Shown: one piece after another, positions 6,228-14,804 of the stretch | How the letters are laid out: the number at the start of each line of letters is the position of its first letter | How positions within the stretch are numbered: position 1 is the stretch's first letter | From: CAG-390 sp045633005 | GTDB lineage: Bacteria; Bacillota; Clostridia; Oscillospirales; CAG-272 | Length of the DNA: 25,253 nt | Assembly: GCA_045633005.1 (NCBI GenBank) | Contig: JAZQXT010000070.1 | Coordinates: forward strand, 1 to 25,253 | Direction: 5' to 3' | The notes under the pieces: model-generated | Told to the model about the DNA's origin: nothing | The model's database searches: none | The model's input: only the letters and a program-made list of their open reading frames with translations | Translations under genes and position numbers: made by a program

Positions 6228-8198
6228 TCAGTTGTACTGCCACTCGGGACGGCTGAAGAAGTCCACCTTCGGCTCAAGCTCCTTGAGCGCGTGGTTGTCT
6301 CCAAGCATCTCGCCAAGAGTGGAGAAGGCGTTTGCCCAATCGTACAGCTCCTCGCCGACTCCGAGATATTTTGCAATATTCTCGGTGGATTCGGGAGCGA
6401 TGGGGTGGGAAAGGATCGCGGCTGTCTTCATAAGGTGGAGCGCGTCAACTATCGTCTGCTTGAAGGCGTCTGCGTTAAATTCAGCCTGAAGCGCTCTCGT
6501 TCTTGCCGAAAGCTCCTTGTTGTAGAAGCGGAAGAAATCCTCAAGCAGGGGCATAACGTTTGAGAACTCAAGGCGCGACATAAGCGTTTCGTAGTTCAGA
6601 AGAACGTCGTCACAAAGCTCCTTGATGCTTGCGCTGACCTCGCCCACGGGCATGGTCGCGTCGCCGCCGTTGTACTGCTGGAAGGTGTAGAATGTCGTTC
6701 TTATAGCGCGGTTCAAGAGATTTGTAAACATCGCGTATTCCTTGTAAACGGGATCGCCTTCCTTGTTTTCCTTGTCTGGATTGTAGGGCTTCGGTCTGAA
6801 CGGCACGCTTGCCTTGTGCAGACCAAGTCCGAGGAAGTGGGAGCGAAGCTGTTCGGGGGAATAGTATTCAAGAAGCTCCTTTGCCATCGGCGGCTTTATT
6901 GCGCCGCTGCTGCTTGCCTTCTTGTCAAAGAAAAGAATGTGCTTGTTGGAAATAATGTTGGGAACGGTAAAGTGCCAGCCCTCGCTTCCGTCCTCAAGAG
7001 CCTTGAACATCGCCATCTCGGCAAGAGCGTAGAAGTAGATGTTGTCCTCGCCGATGAACTGGAATACCTTGGCGTTTTCGTCGTCGCACCACCAATCCTT
7101 CCAGTTTTCAGCGGGCAGTCCCTTTTTCTTAAGGTACGCCTGTGTAAAGGAGATGGGCGCCCAAAGGGATTCGGGCCATACCCAGAAGGTGAGGTCCGAC
7201 ATACCGTCAAGCTCGGGAACGGGAACGCCCCATTCGATGTTACCCGAAAGACGGAAGGGAACTATAGTCTTGCCCGTGCGATATCTTATCTCGTCGTTGG
7301 CAAGAAGCTTTACAGCCGCCTCTCTGTCCTCAAGGGTGGCGAAGGTTATCTTCGCGTTCTTCTGCGCGTTGTTTACCTCGATCTCGTACTTGAAATCCTT
7401 AAGGATAGCCTCGGCGCGCTCCTGATCCTCCTGCTTTATCTGAACGGCAGGCTTTTTAAGGAACTCGTCGCAGATAACGGTGGTGAAATCGCGTATTGCC
7501 TCGTTATCCTCCCAGCCTTTGTTAAGGCTTACGAGGTAATCGAAGTATTTGTTCATATCGAAGTACCAGTTGCTTACGTTCTTAAGCACGGGCTTCGTGC
7601 CCGACAGTGTGCTTACGGGAGCAATAAGGTCCTCGGGGAAATACTGGTGACCGAGTGAGCATTCGTCGGCGTAGCCATGCTCGGACTTGCAGCCCGCTAT
7701 GGGGCATCTTCCGACGACCTGACGGCCGTTAAGGAAAACGCCAAGCTCTTCGTCAAAGAACTGTGCGGTGGAAAGGGGCTTTATACTGCCGCTTTCGTAA
7801 AGCTGACGGAAGAAAACGTCGCTGTATTCGGTGTGCGTCTTGCCGCACTCGCCAAGTGCGGATGCGCCGAAGTAGGAAAGGCTTATCAGGTAGTTGTCAA
7901 GAGTTTCTTTCTGACGGGTGTGGTTGAACTCAACGAATTCGGGAACGGTGCCGTCCACCTTTCCCGCTTCCTTCAGCTCGCGGAATTTCTCAACGATGGG
8001 CGAGCCGTAGCAGTCGGTTCCCGAAACGAATATTACGTTGTCCGCGCCTATTCTGTCGCGCATAAAGCGGGCAAACACGTCGGCGTGAACGAACACGCCG
8101 CCGATGTGACCGAAGTGAAGCTCCTTGCTTCCGTAGGGCATTCCCGCGGTGATCAGCACGCGCTTGGGAAAATCGGGTCTTTTGGTAATCTTTTTCAT
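6228..8198 (-). CDS. metG: Divergent methionyl-tRNA synthetase (class I tRNA ligase)
   Basis: 656 residues. Class I signatures: PYGSKELHFGHIGG (HIGH-like motif HFGH at 28-31), GTDCYGSPI, a zinc-knuckle-like segment (GRCPIAGCKSEHGYADECSL), and KNVSNWYFDMNKYFDYL, as in MetRS connective regions. Several parts are unusual. The KMSKS loop reads KASSS (427-431), so the second lysine is replaced by serine. The region before GNIEWGVPVPE carries an extra charged segment (about 250-330, with KQEDQERAEAILKDF). The usual FYVWFDAPIGY block is FWVWPESLWAPISF. There is no C-terminal tRNA-binding OB domain. The probable role is charging tRNA-Met, and it is flanked by gltX and pheST. A paralogue with altered specificity or drug tolerance cannot be excluded without the rest of the genome. 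Confidence 0.8.
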   Translation of the reverse strand: MKKITKRPDFPKRVLITAGMPYGSKELHFGHIGGVFVHADVFARFMRDRIGADNVIFVSGTDCYGSPIVEKFRELKEAGKVDGTVPEFVEFNHTRQKETLDNYLISLSYFGASALGECGKTHTEYSDVFFRQLYESGSIKPLSTAQFFDEELGVFLNGRQVVGRCPIAGCKSEHGYADECSLGHQYFPEDLIAPVSTLSGTKPVLKNVSNWYFDMNKYFDYLVSLNKGWEDNEAIRDFTTVICDEFLKKPAVQIKQEDQERAEAILKDFKYEIEVNNAQKNAKITFATLEDREAAVKLLANDEIRYRTGKTIVPFRLSGNIEWGVPVPELDGMSDLTFWVWPESLWAPISFTQAYLKKKGLPAENWKDWWCDDENAKVFQFIGEDNIYFYALAEMAMFKALEDGSEGWHFTVPNIISNKHILFFDKKASSSGAIKPPMAKELLEYYSPEQLRSHFLGLGLHKASVPFRPKPYNPDKENKEGDPVYKEYAMFTNLLNRAIRTTFYTFQQYNGGDATMPVGEVSASIKELCDDVLLNYETLMSRLEFSNVMPLLEDFFRFYNKELSARTRALQAEFNADAFKQTIVDALHLMKTAAILSHPIAPESTENIAKYLGVGEELYDWANAFSTLGEMLGDNHALKELEPKVDFFSRPEWQYN

Positions 8199-8213
8199 TT
8201 TATATCACCTCTG

Positions 8214-9902
8214 TCAAAGGGAACTTGCAAAATTTTTAACTCTTTCGACCGCACGCTCGTAGCCGAGGATGCCGATGACGGTAAAGAGGTCGGGCGCGTT
8301 CATTCTGCCCGTGATAGCAACGCGGATGAACATACTTACGTCCGCAACGCTTCCGCGGAACGCCTCTGGCGTTGCCTTGTATTGCTTCATATCGGTAGCG
8401 TAGCCAAGCTCGCTTGCAATAGTCTTGATCTTTTCAAACCACGCGTTGGAATCGTCGTTCATATCAAGCGTTGCCGCAAACTTTTCAAGCGCCGCCTTCA
8501 CGTCGGCACGGTCAAAGGAATCGGGGATAGCGTCGGTAACGGTGAAGTAATCGTCGTAGAAGAAGCCGATAAACGCCTTGACCTCGTCAAATCTGCCGAA
8601 GTCCTTACGGGGCTTCTTGCCGCCTCTGCCGATGGAGAGGATAGCCTTTGCGTAATCCGCGTCTGCGGAAAGCTTTTCGGCAAAGTCAGCATCGTATTCC
8701 TTCGCCCAGTCGAGCAGGAGAGCGTAGACCTCGTCCGCACTCATCTTGGAAAGCACGTTCTTTGAAACGTCGCCAAGCTTTACGATGTCGAAAAGACAGC
8801 CCGAAACGCTCATCTTATTGATGTTGAACTTAAAATCGGTGTAGGGCTTGTCAGCGTTGGCAAGTCTCCACTCCTCAAAGTTCGAGTTAAGAACGGTAAG
8901 CAGGTATTCGGCAACTGCGGCGGGCGCGTAGCCGAGGCGGGAATAGTCGCTCATATTTGCGCCAAGGTCGCGCTTGGAGAGCTTTTTCTTGTTTCCGTTT
9001 TCGTCAAGCTGCATTATCTGCGCCGTGTGCAGATACTTGGGAAGCTTAAATCCGAGATAGCGGAACAGCATAATGTGCTTTGCTACGCTCGGCAACCACT
9101 CCTCGCCGCGAATAACGTGCGTGGTGCGCATCAGGTGATCGTCCACCGCGTGTGCAAAGTGGTAGGTGGGGATTCCGTCGCTCTTGAGAAGCACGAAGTC
9201 CTCGTCGTTTTCGGGAATTTCAAGCTTGCCCTTTACAAGATCGCCAAAGGGCGTTTTCTTCTCGGGGTCTCCGTCAGCAAGTATACGAAGGACGAATTTG
9301 TTGCCCTCGGCAAGATTGCGCTCAACGTCCTCTATAGTGAACTCGCGCATCTTCATCTGCGCCGCTTTTTGCTCGGCGTTTGCATCGTCGCTCCATTCCT
9401 TGGCTTTGACTTCCGCCTTTTTATCGACGGCTTCAAGTGCTTGAAGCTCCTCGTCGGTGGTGAAGCAGGGGTACGCCTTGCCCTCCTCAACGAGCTTCTT
9501 TGCGTAGACGTGATATATCGCGGCACGCTCGCTCTGCTTGTAAGGTCCGTACGCGCCGTTGTCAACGATTTTTCCGTTTTCGTCAACGGTTGCGCCCTCG
9601 TCAAACTTTATTCCGTAGCGTGCAAGGGTGTTTATAAGGTTTTGTGCCGCACCTGGGATCTCACGCTTTGCGTCGGTGTCTTCGATACGAAGGAAGAAAA
9701 CGCCGCCCGACTGATGCGCCAGACGCTCGCCTACCATCGTCTGATAAACGCCGCCGAGATGAACGTAGCCCGTGGGGCTGGGGGCGAATCTCGTTACCTT
9801 TGCGCCCTCGGGGAGGTTGCGCTGGGGGTATCTTTCCTCAAGCTCCTCGGGCGTGGCGGTCACGTCGGGGAAGAGCAGGTTTGCTAAATGCTTGTAGTCC
9901 AT
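8214..9902 (-). CDS. gltX: Glutamyl-tRNA synthetase (long form)
   Basis: 562 residues, longer than the usual 470-490. An extra ~30-residue N-terminus precedes VTRFAPSPTGYVHLGG (HIGH-equivalent HLGG at 48-51). Then come FFLRIEDTDAKRE, the tRNA-acceptor-facing GIPTYHFAHAVDDHLM, and the KMSKS-equivalent KLSKR at 307-311. The C-terminal anticodon-binding region is also extended. It attaches Glu to tRNA-Glu; in Clostridia lacking GlnRS it may also charge tRNA-Gln for amidation by GatCAB, which cannot be judged here. ATG 9902 has an AAGGAAAAGG ribosome site. It lies between the MBL-hydrolase gene (16 bp upstream) and metG (15 bp downstream) in one apparent operon. Confidence 0.93.
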   Translation of the reverse strand: MDYKHLANLLFPDVTATPEELEERYPQRNLPEGAKVTRFAPSPTGYVHLGGVYQTMVGERLAHQSGGVFFLRIEDTDAKREIPGAAQNLINTLARYGIKFDEGATVDENGKIVDNGAYGPYKQSERAAIYHVYAKKLVEEGKAYPCFTTDEELQALEAVDKKAEVKAKEWSDDANAEQKAAQMKMREFTIEDVERNLAEGNKFVLRILADGDPEKKTPFGDLVKGKLEIPENDEDFVLLKSDGIPTYHFAHAVDDHLMRTTHVIRGEEWLPSVAKHIMLFRYLGFKLPKYLHTAQIMQLDENGNKKKLSKRDLGANMSDYSRLGYAPAAVAEYLLTVLNSNFEEWRLANADKPYTDFKFNINKMSVSGCLFDIVKLGDVSKNVLSKMSADEVYALLLDWAKEYDADFAEKLSADADYAKAILSIGRGGKKPRKDFGRFDEVKAFIGFFYDDYFTVTDAIPDSFDRADVKAALEKFAATLDMNDDSNAWFEKIKTIASELGYATDMKQYKATPEAFRGSVADVSMFIRVAITGRMNAPDLFTVIGILGYERAVERVKNFASSL

Positions 9903-9918
9903 AATATATCCTTTTCCT

Positions 9919-10536
9919 TTAATAATTTTTCATTCTTTTCAGTGCTTGCGCGTTTTTTATCCTGCACGGCTCGCCGTGACCGGGGAAGAGCATTATCTCG
10001 CCGTCAAGTGCGGAAAGCCGTTCAAGCGAGCTTTTTAGCGTTACGGGGTTTCCCGTGGGAAGATCGTATCGCCCAAAGCCCTCGGCAAATACCGTGTCAC
10101 CGCAGACGAGCGCGTTTTTCCACAAAAAAGCCACCGATCCGCGCGTGTGTCCGGGCAGATGAAGTACGGTCAAACACTCGTCCCCGACGGCTATCTCGTC
10201 ACCCTCAAAGAGCAATCGCTCGGCACTTTCAAACGTTTCCGCGCGACCGACGATGTAAGGGGATAGGTTAAGTGATGGCGAAGCCAAAAACTCGGCATCG
10301 TCCGCCCCGACCATAAGCGGTGCGCCGTATCTTGCGCGTAAAGTGCCAAGCGTCAGGGTGTGGTCTGCGTGTCCGTGCGTAAGCAGTATGGCGGTAAGTG
10401 TGGTGTTTTCTTTTTCCAGCACCGAGAGTATGCGCTCCTCGGAAACCGCGGGGTCTACCACAGCCGCCGCGCCGCCCGATATTAAAACGTAGGTGTTGGC
10501 TTCGTGTCCAACGCCCGCAAGTGTGATGACCTTCAT
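9919..10536 (-). CDS. MBL-fold metallo-hydrolase (glyoxalase II-like)
   Basis: 205 residues from ATG 10536. The metal-binding motif THGHADHT (His54, His56, Asp58, His59) is followed by LPGHTRGSVAF, VCGDTVFAEGFGR and LFPGHGEP, the complete glyoxalase II-like metallo-beta-lactamase set. Proteins of this type hydrolyse thioesters such as S-lactoylglutathione analogues, but the substrate here is unknown. An upstream in-frame GTG (10584) would add 16 residues, but it lies inside the predicted promoter and lacks a ribosome site, so I chose the ATG before KVITLAGVGHEAN. Its ribosome site is weak (GAAAGG about 14 bp upstream). It is the first gene of the gltX-metG operon. A link to the synthetases is not obvious. 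Confidence 0.88.
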   Translation of the reverse strand: MKVITLAGVGHEANTYVLISGGAAAVVDPAVSEERILSVLEKENTTLTAILLTHGHADHTLTLGTLRARYGAPLMVGADDAEFLASPSLNLSPYIVGRAETFESAERLLFEGDEIAVGDECLTVLHLPGHTRGSVAFLWKNALVCGDTVFAEGFGRYDLPTGNPVTLKSSLERLSALDGEIMLFPGHGEPCRIKNAQALKRMKNY

Positions 10537-10574
10537 AACGGGAAAGCCTTTCGTAAACAGAGTATAATCAATAT

Positions 10575-10603
10575 ATTTTATCACAATATTTTAGTTTTGT
10601 CTA
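10575..10603 (-). promoter_or_regulatory. Sigma-A promoter of the MBL-gltX-metG operon
   Basis: On the minus strand TAGACA (10603-10598), 17 bp, TAAAAT (10580-10575). The expected start near 10568 supports translation from ATG 10536 rather than GTG 10584. Confidence 0.6.
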
Positions 10604-10667
10604 TATCTTAATATAAAATTATTATCGATTTTGTTTCTAAAAAATACATCACACGCCCGAAGTGCAA

Positions 10668-10694
10668 AAAAATACGAAATTAACGCGTATTTTT
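10668..10694. repeat. Inverted repeat in the divergent promoter region
   Basis: AAAAATACG (10668-10676) and CGTATTTTT (10686-10694) form a perfect 9-bp inverted repeat with a 9-nt gap. It sits between the diverging promoters of the MBL operon and the large surface-protein gene. It could be an operator or a chance AT-rich repeat. Nothing else is visible in the 10604-10725 stretch. Confidence 0.35.
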
Positions 10695-10725
10695 ATCAAA
10701 AACACTTTTTTATGTCTTAAAAATG

Positions 10726-10734
10726 TGATATAAT
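10726..10734 (+). promoter_or_regulatory. Extended -10 promoter for the large surface protein
   Basis: TGATATAAT at 10726-10734 is a perfect extended -10 element. The -35 position holds only a T-run (10706-10711), typical for promoters that rely on the TGn extension. Confidence 0.6.
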
Positions 10735-10769
10735 AATCAAAGTATAACTTTTTGCAAGGAGGTATGAAC

Positions 10770-13205
10770 GTGAAAAAGATACGAAAAGTGATATCGCTGA
10801 TTCTCGCGGCGGTGCTTACGCTCGCGCTCATTCCTTGCTTTTCCTCGCAAGCCGCGTCGGAATACGCGGGAAGCGTGTATCAATGCAAGCTCGACGAGAA
10901 CGGCACGCTGACCGTTAGCGGAACGCTTGAGCATAAGGTCGCAACGCAGTACAAGGATGCCGAGCTTGTGCTTTACCGTATGCGCCCGTGGGAGAGTACG
11001 ACCGCGGCGATAAAGGACGGCACTCCGATAAAAAGAGCGGCGATGTCAATGCGCTTTGAGTTTAAGGTTTCCTGCAACAACGTCGCGGACAGACTTTCAA
11101 TGTACGTCGTGGCTTTGCAAAGCGATTCCGAAACGATCATCGTTGCGCCGCCGAAATACGCGGATTGTGAGAGTGCTCCCTCCGCCTCCGACGGATTTAA
11201 GGGAGTGAACACCAAGGACCACGTTACGGCGGTCAATTCCGACGCGTCAAGCGCTATCGTGGACGTTGAGCTTGATAAGCTGAAAAGCGAAAGCAGAAAC
11301 GGCTATTTTTATACCGTGGACGGCGAGATGTTCTATTTCGACCGCGCGTACATAGACAGTCTTGATAAGGCGGTTCGTTCCTACTGCGCCGCGGGCGCAA
11401 ACGTGTATCTCAGGTTTCTTTTGCCAAGCGATGGTGCGCATACCGAGTTCTCGGTGGATAATAGCGTACCCGCTATATATAAAAGCATCTATCTGCGAAG
11501 CGACAGCGCGCTCGTCTCGCTTTACGCTCACGTGTATTTCCTTTGCGAGAGATACGGCGGCGGCGCGGACGGCAAAATAAGCGGACTTATAATAGGCAGA
11601 GGACTCAACGAGCCGTTGAAGTATAATTACAGCGTGGACGTGGGCGACGGATATTGCAGAATGATCGCATCCGCCTTCACCGTAGTCGGCGCGGCGGCAT
11701 ACGATGCGTCGGGCGGCACGCTTTCGCTCGTTCTTCCCGTGACCGATAAAATGGCGGGCGGCGAGCCCGATTTTCAAAGCTTCGTTATGAAGATCGGAGA
11801 TTATCTTTCCGAACGCACGACCTTGCGCATCGCGGTAATGGCTGAAAGCACGCACAACCCGTACGGACTTTACGACGATTATTTTTACGTCGAGGATACG
11901 GGAGATATAGATGCGGATTTTACCACTCCCGCACCCGAGGAAACGCTTGTTCCCGACACGGAGCCACCCTCCGAACCCGAAATGAGCGCGCCCGACGAGA
12001 CCGTGGCTTCTCCCGAAACCACGTTCTCTCCCGACACTACTTTGTCTCCCGAAACCACTGCTTCGCCCGAATTTACGACCTCGCCCGACACAAGCGCGGA
12101 GGAAACGCAGGAGCGTCCGCTTCCCACTCCCACACCCGATGGCGCGCCGTATTTCTGCGCAGATAACACAAGTGTATTTCTCGATGCGCTTGATCGTATA
12201 AGTGCCAAGTGCGACGCCGTTTGCAAGGAATATTTATGGTGCTGGTATCCCGACGAAAATACCGTTGATACGGCACTCACCGTGGGATATTCCTACGGAT
12301 ATATGAGCCTTGCGGCGGCTGGCGCGGCGGCGTTTATCGTCTCGTTTGAGGACGTGGGCGGATATGGAATATCAAGGATATCTCACCTTTTTAAGTACGT
12401 AGATACGAAAACCTCCCACAAGGAGACCGCGTATTCGCTTTCCGTTTTTGGCGTGGGTAGCTGGTCGGATATTATTTTCGGCATCAAAGGCACCACGGGC
12501 ATATACCGCGAGGTCATAGAGCCGCCCATAACGAGCGGGGAAGTGAATTGCAAGGGAAGCGTAAATATATGGGATTTCACTTCCCAAAGCGGAACGGACG
12601 GCTGGTACGGCGGCTTTAACTGCTCGTCGCTCAAAAGCGTAACGGGGGATAGCGGAAAATATCTTAAAGCAAGCCTCGTTTCCGCCGATGCGGGCGAGTA
12701 TGCCGATATCGGTTATATCGGTGCAAACTCAAATCTTGCTCTGTATAGCGACAGTATTTCGTTTGACCTTGCCTGCCCCGGCGAGCAAAATGAAATATTT
12801 GAAATAATGATAAGGCTTTACACTAATAAGGAAAGCGTTGAAGCCAAGACAACCGTCAGGGGCGGCGAGCGCGCCTTACTGACGTTGGATACGTCGGAAA
12901 TATCCACCGACGCCACGGTCGATTCGATGCGCCTATGCGCCAAGCGCGTTACGGGCGATGGGGATTACGAGCTTCAGCTTTATAAGGTGTCGATAAACAG
13001 TATGAAATACAGCTCGTCGGAGCTTTCCGCCGTGCTTGACGCGGCGCGCGACGATCTTCTTGGCGACGATAACGACGGCACGGTGTTTGGCAGAGCGCTT
13101 ATCGCGGTAGTGATTCTTGCGGCGGCAAGCCTGCTTACCGTGGCGCTCACTATGTCGGCTGACAAAAAACGAAAAAACAATACCTCAAAAAAGAAGGGAA
13201 ATTGA
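10770..13205 (+). CDS. Large secreted, C-terminally membrane-anchored protein with PETT stalk
   Basis: 811 residues from GTG 10770, chosen because AAGGAGGT (10756-10763) has ideal spacing to it; ATG 10764 is only 1 bp from that site and TTG 10752 precedes it. Layout: signal peptide (about 1-28, VKKIRKVISLILAAVLTLAL); domain A to about 385; a Thr/Pro/Glu stalk (about 387-457, repeated SPETT/SPDTT); domain B; a beta-rich part starting near VNIWDFTSQSGTDGWYGG that resembles a carbohydrate-binding sandwich; a C-terminal membrane helix (ALIAVVILAAASLLTVALTM); and a lysine-rich cytoplasmic tail. Segments such as YAHVYFLCERYGGG and KISGLIIGRGLNE recall DUF5722/TIM-barrel glycosidase-like proteins, but the match is weak and catalytic residues are unproven. 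No LPXTG sortase signal. A surface carbohydrate-related role is plausible. It is followed 1 bp later by pncB. Confidence 0.8.
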   Translation: MKKIRKVISLILAAVLTLALIPCFSSQAASEYAGSVYQCKLDENGTLTVSGTLEHKVATQYKDAELVLYRMRPWESTTAAIKDGTPIKRAAMSMRFEFKVSCNNVADRLSMYVVALQSDSETIIVAPPKYADCESAPSASDGFKGVNTKDHVTAVNSDASSAIVDVELDKLKSESRNGYFYTVDGEMFYFDRAYIDSLDKAVRSYCAAGANVYLRFLLPSDGAHTEFSVDNSVPAIYKSIYLRSDSALVSLYAHVYFLCERYGGGADGKISGLIIGRGLNEPLKYNYSVDVGDGYCRMIASAFTVVGAAAYDASGGTLSLVLPVTDKMAGGEPDFQSFVMKIGDYLSERTTLRIAVMAESTHNPYGLYDDYFYVEDTGDIDADFTTPAPEETLVPDTEPPSEPEMSAPDETVASPETTFSPDTTLSPETTASPEFTTSPDTSAEETQERPLPTPTPDGAPYFCADNTSVFLDALDRISAKCDAVCKEYLWCWYPDENTVDTALTVGYSYGYMSLAAAGAAAFIVSFEDVGGYGISRISHLFKYVDTKTSHKETAYSLSVFGVGSWSDIIFGIKGTTGIYREVIEPPITSGEVNCKGSVNIWDFTSQSGTDGWYGGFNCSSLKSVTGDSGKYLKASLVSADAGEYADIGYIGANSNLALYSDSISFDLACPGEQNEIFEIMIRLYTNKESVEAKTTVRGGERALLTLDTSEISTDATVDSMRLCAKRVTGDGDYELQLYKVSINSMKYSSSELSAVLDAARDDLLGDDNDGTVFGRALIAVVILAAASLLTVALTMSADKKRKNNTSKKKGN

Positions 13206-13206
13206 A

Positions 13207-14661
13207 ATGAAGGACATTGAAAGAAACCTCACTATGCTCTGCGATTTTTATGAGCTGACTATGGCGAACGGATATTTCAAGTGCGGTCTTAAGGATACCT
13301 ATACCTACTTTGACGTATTCTTCCGCACCAATCCCGACGGCGGCGGATACGCTATCGCGGCGGGACTTGAGCAGATCATTTCGTATATTAACGATCTGCG
13401 CTTCACCGCGCGTGATATTGAGTTTTTGCGCTCCAAAAATCTCTTTGACGAGGAATTTCTCGCGTATCTTGCGGATTTCCACTTCGACGGTGACGTTTGG
13501 GCTGTTCCCGAGGGAACGGTCATATTCCCCGGTGAGCCGCTTATCACCGTGAGAGCCAAGGCTCCGCAGGCGCAGTTTATCGAAACCTACGTTCTGCTTC
13601 AGTTCAACCACCAGTCCTGCATAGCGACCAAGACTACAAGGATAGTTCGCGCGGCAGAGGGCAGACCGATAAGCGAGTTCGGTTCAAGACGTGCACAGGG
13701 CGCGGACGGTGCAATACTCGGCGCAAGAGCGGCGTATATCGGCGGCTGTGCGGGTACTGCCTGCACGATAACGGACGAATATTACGGCGTTCCCGCAACG
13801 GGTACTATGGCGCATTCGTGGGTGCAGATGTTCCCCGACGAGTACACCGCGTTTAAGACCTATTGCGAGATATATCCCAATAACGCAACGCTTCTCGTTG
13901 ACACCTATAACGCGCTTGAATCGGGTATACCCAACGCCATTCGCGTTTTCAAAGAGATACTTGAGCCTCGCGGCATTAAAAAATGCGGCATCCGCATTGA
14001 CTCCGGCGACATCACCTATATCACCAAGAAGGCAAGAAAAATGCTTGACGCGGCGGGGCTTGATTACTGCAAGATAGTAGTTTCAAACTCCCTTGACGAG
14101 AAGATAATACGCGATATCATCCGTCAGGGCGCGTGCGTTGACGCATTCGGTGTAGGCGAGCGCCTTATCACCTCCAAGTCCTCTCCCGTTTTCGGCGGAG
14201 TTTATAAGCTCTGCGCCATCGAGGCTGCCGACGGCACCGTGATCCCCAAGATAAAGATAAGCGAGAACACCGCAAAGATCACCACCCCCCACTTTAAAAA
14301 GGTATACAGACTCTACAACCGCGAAAACGGAAAGGCGGAGGCTGACCTTATCTGCCTTTACGACGAGGAATTGGACGATAGCGGCGCTATCGAGATATTC
14401 GACCCCATCTATACTTGGAAGCGCAAGGTGCTTGAAAACGTAAAGGCTGTGCCGCTTCTTGAGCCGATTTTCGTCGGCGGCAAGCAGGTATACACCGTCC
14501 CCGATATCAACGACTCCCGCCGCCGCTGTGCCGAGCAGCTTGAATCTATGTGGGATGAGGTGCTTCGTTGGGAAAATCCCCACAATTACTACGTTGACCT
14601 TTCCGAAAAGCTTTGGAATATCAAAAACGATATGCTCCGAAAGCTCAGAAATAAAACCTGA
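13207..14661 (+). CDS. pncB: Nicotinate phosphoribosyltransferase
   Basis: 484 residues from ATG 13207, 1 bp after the previous stop, with a GAAGGGA ribosome site. It shows the NAPRTase signatures NLTMLCDFYELTMANGYF, EFGSRRAQG (157-165), GTMAHSWVQMF with the catalytic histidine (His203), and CGIRIDSGDI for phosphoribosyl-pyrophosphate binding. It converts nicotinate, PRPP and ATP to nicotinate mononucleotide, the Preiss-Handler salvage route to NAD. Length matches the bacterial long form. No other NAD gene is visible here. It shares a transcript with the unrelated surface-protein gene and ends at a strong terminator. Confidence 0.95.
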   Translation: MKDIERNLTMLCDFYELTMANGYFKCGLKDTYTYFDVFFRTNPDGGGYAIAAGLEQIISYINDLRFTARDIEFLRSKNLFDEEFLAYLADFHFDGDVWAVPEGTVIFPGEPLITVRAKAPQAQFIETYVLLQFNHQSCIATKTTRIVRAAEGRPISEFGSRRAQGADGAILGARAAYIGGCAGTACTITDEYYGVPATGTMAHSWVQMFPDEYTAFKTYCEIYPNNATLLVDTYNALESGIPNAIRVFKEILEPRGIKKCGIRIDSGDITYITKKARKMLDAAGLDYCKIVVSNSLDEKIIRDIIRQGACVDAFGVGERLITSKSSPVFGGVYKLCAIEAADGTVIPKIKISENTAKITTPHFKKVYRLYNRENGKAEADLICLYDEELDDSGAIEIFDPIYTWKRKVLENVKAVPLLEPIFVGGKQVYTVPDINDSRRRCAEQLESMWDEVLRWENPHNYYVDLSEKLWNIKNDMLRKLRNKT

Positions 14662-14669
14662 CTATAAGT

Positions 14670-14702
14670 GCGGCGCGAGGAAAACCCTCGCGCCGCTTTT
14701 TT
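14670..14702 (+). terminator. Strong intrinsic terminator after pncB
   Basis: An 11-bp GC-rich stem, GCGGCGCGAGG (14670-14680) with CCTCGCGCCGC (14686-14696), a 5-nt loop, then six T (14697-14702). It separates pncB from the acyltransferase operon. Confidence 0.92.
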
Positions 14703-14723
14703 GTAGAAAAACGTCGATTCCTA

Positions 14724-14752
14724 TTGACTAATTATAAATAATATATTATAAT
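14724..14752 (+). promoter_or_regulatory. Sigma-A promoter of the MBOAT-DHHW-FkbH-ACP operon
   Basis: TTGACT (14724-14729), exactly 17 bp, TATAAT (14747-14752). Near-consensus; start expected near 14759. No other promoter of this quality is seen before 21010, so the five genes probably share one transcript. Confidence 0.78.
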
Positions 14753-14772
14753 AAAACAGTATGTTTATAATT

Positions 14773-14782
14773 TCCCGCGGGA
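14773..14782. other. GC-rich palindrome in the 5' UTR of the MBOAT operon
   Basis: TCCCGCGGGA is a perfect 10-bp palindrome set in an AT-rich leader, about 15 bp downstream of the predicted start site. It could be an operator. No known regulator can be assigned and it could be chance. Confidence 0.3.
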
Positions 14783-14804
14783 TTTATCCATAGAGGTGAT
14801 AGAG

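Noticed and set aside
6227..6376. N-terminal extension of the DUF1294 protein into metG
   Set aside because: The extension overlaps the end of metG in another frame and has no family similarity; the ATG 1 bp after the metG stop fits the family length.
10537..10584. Upstream GTG start for the MBL-fold hydrolase (16 extra residues)
   Set aside because: It lies within the predicted promoter region and lacks a ribosome site; the ATG at 10536 starts the conserved fold.
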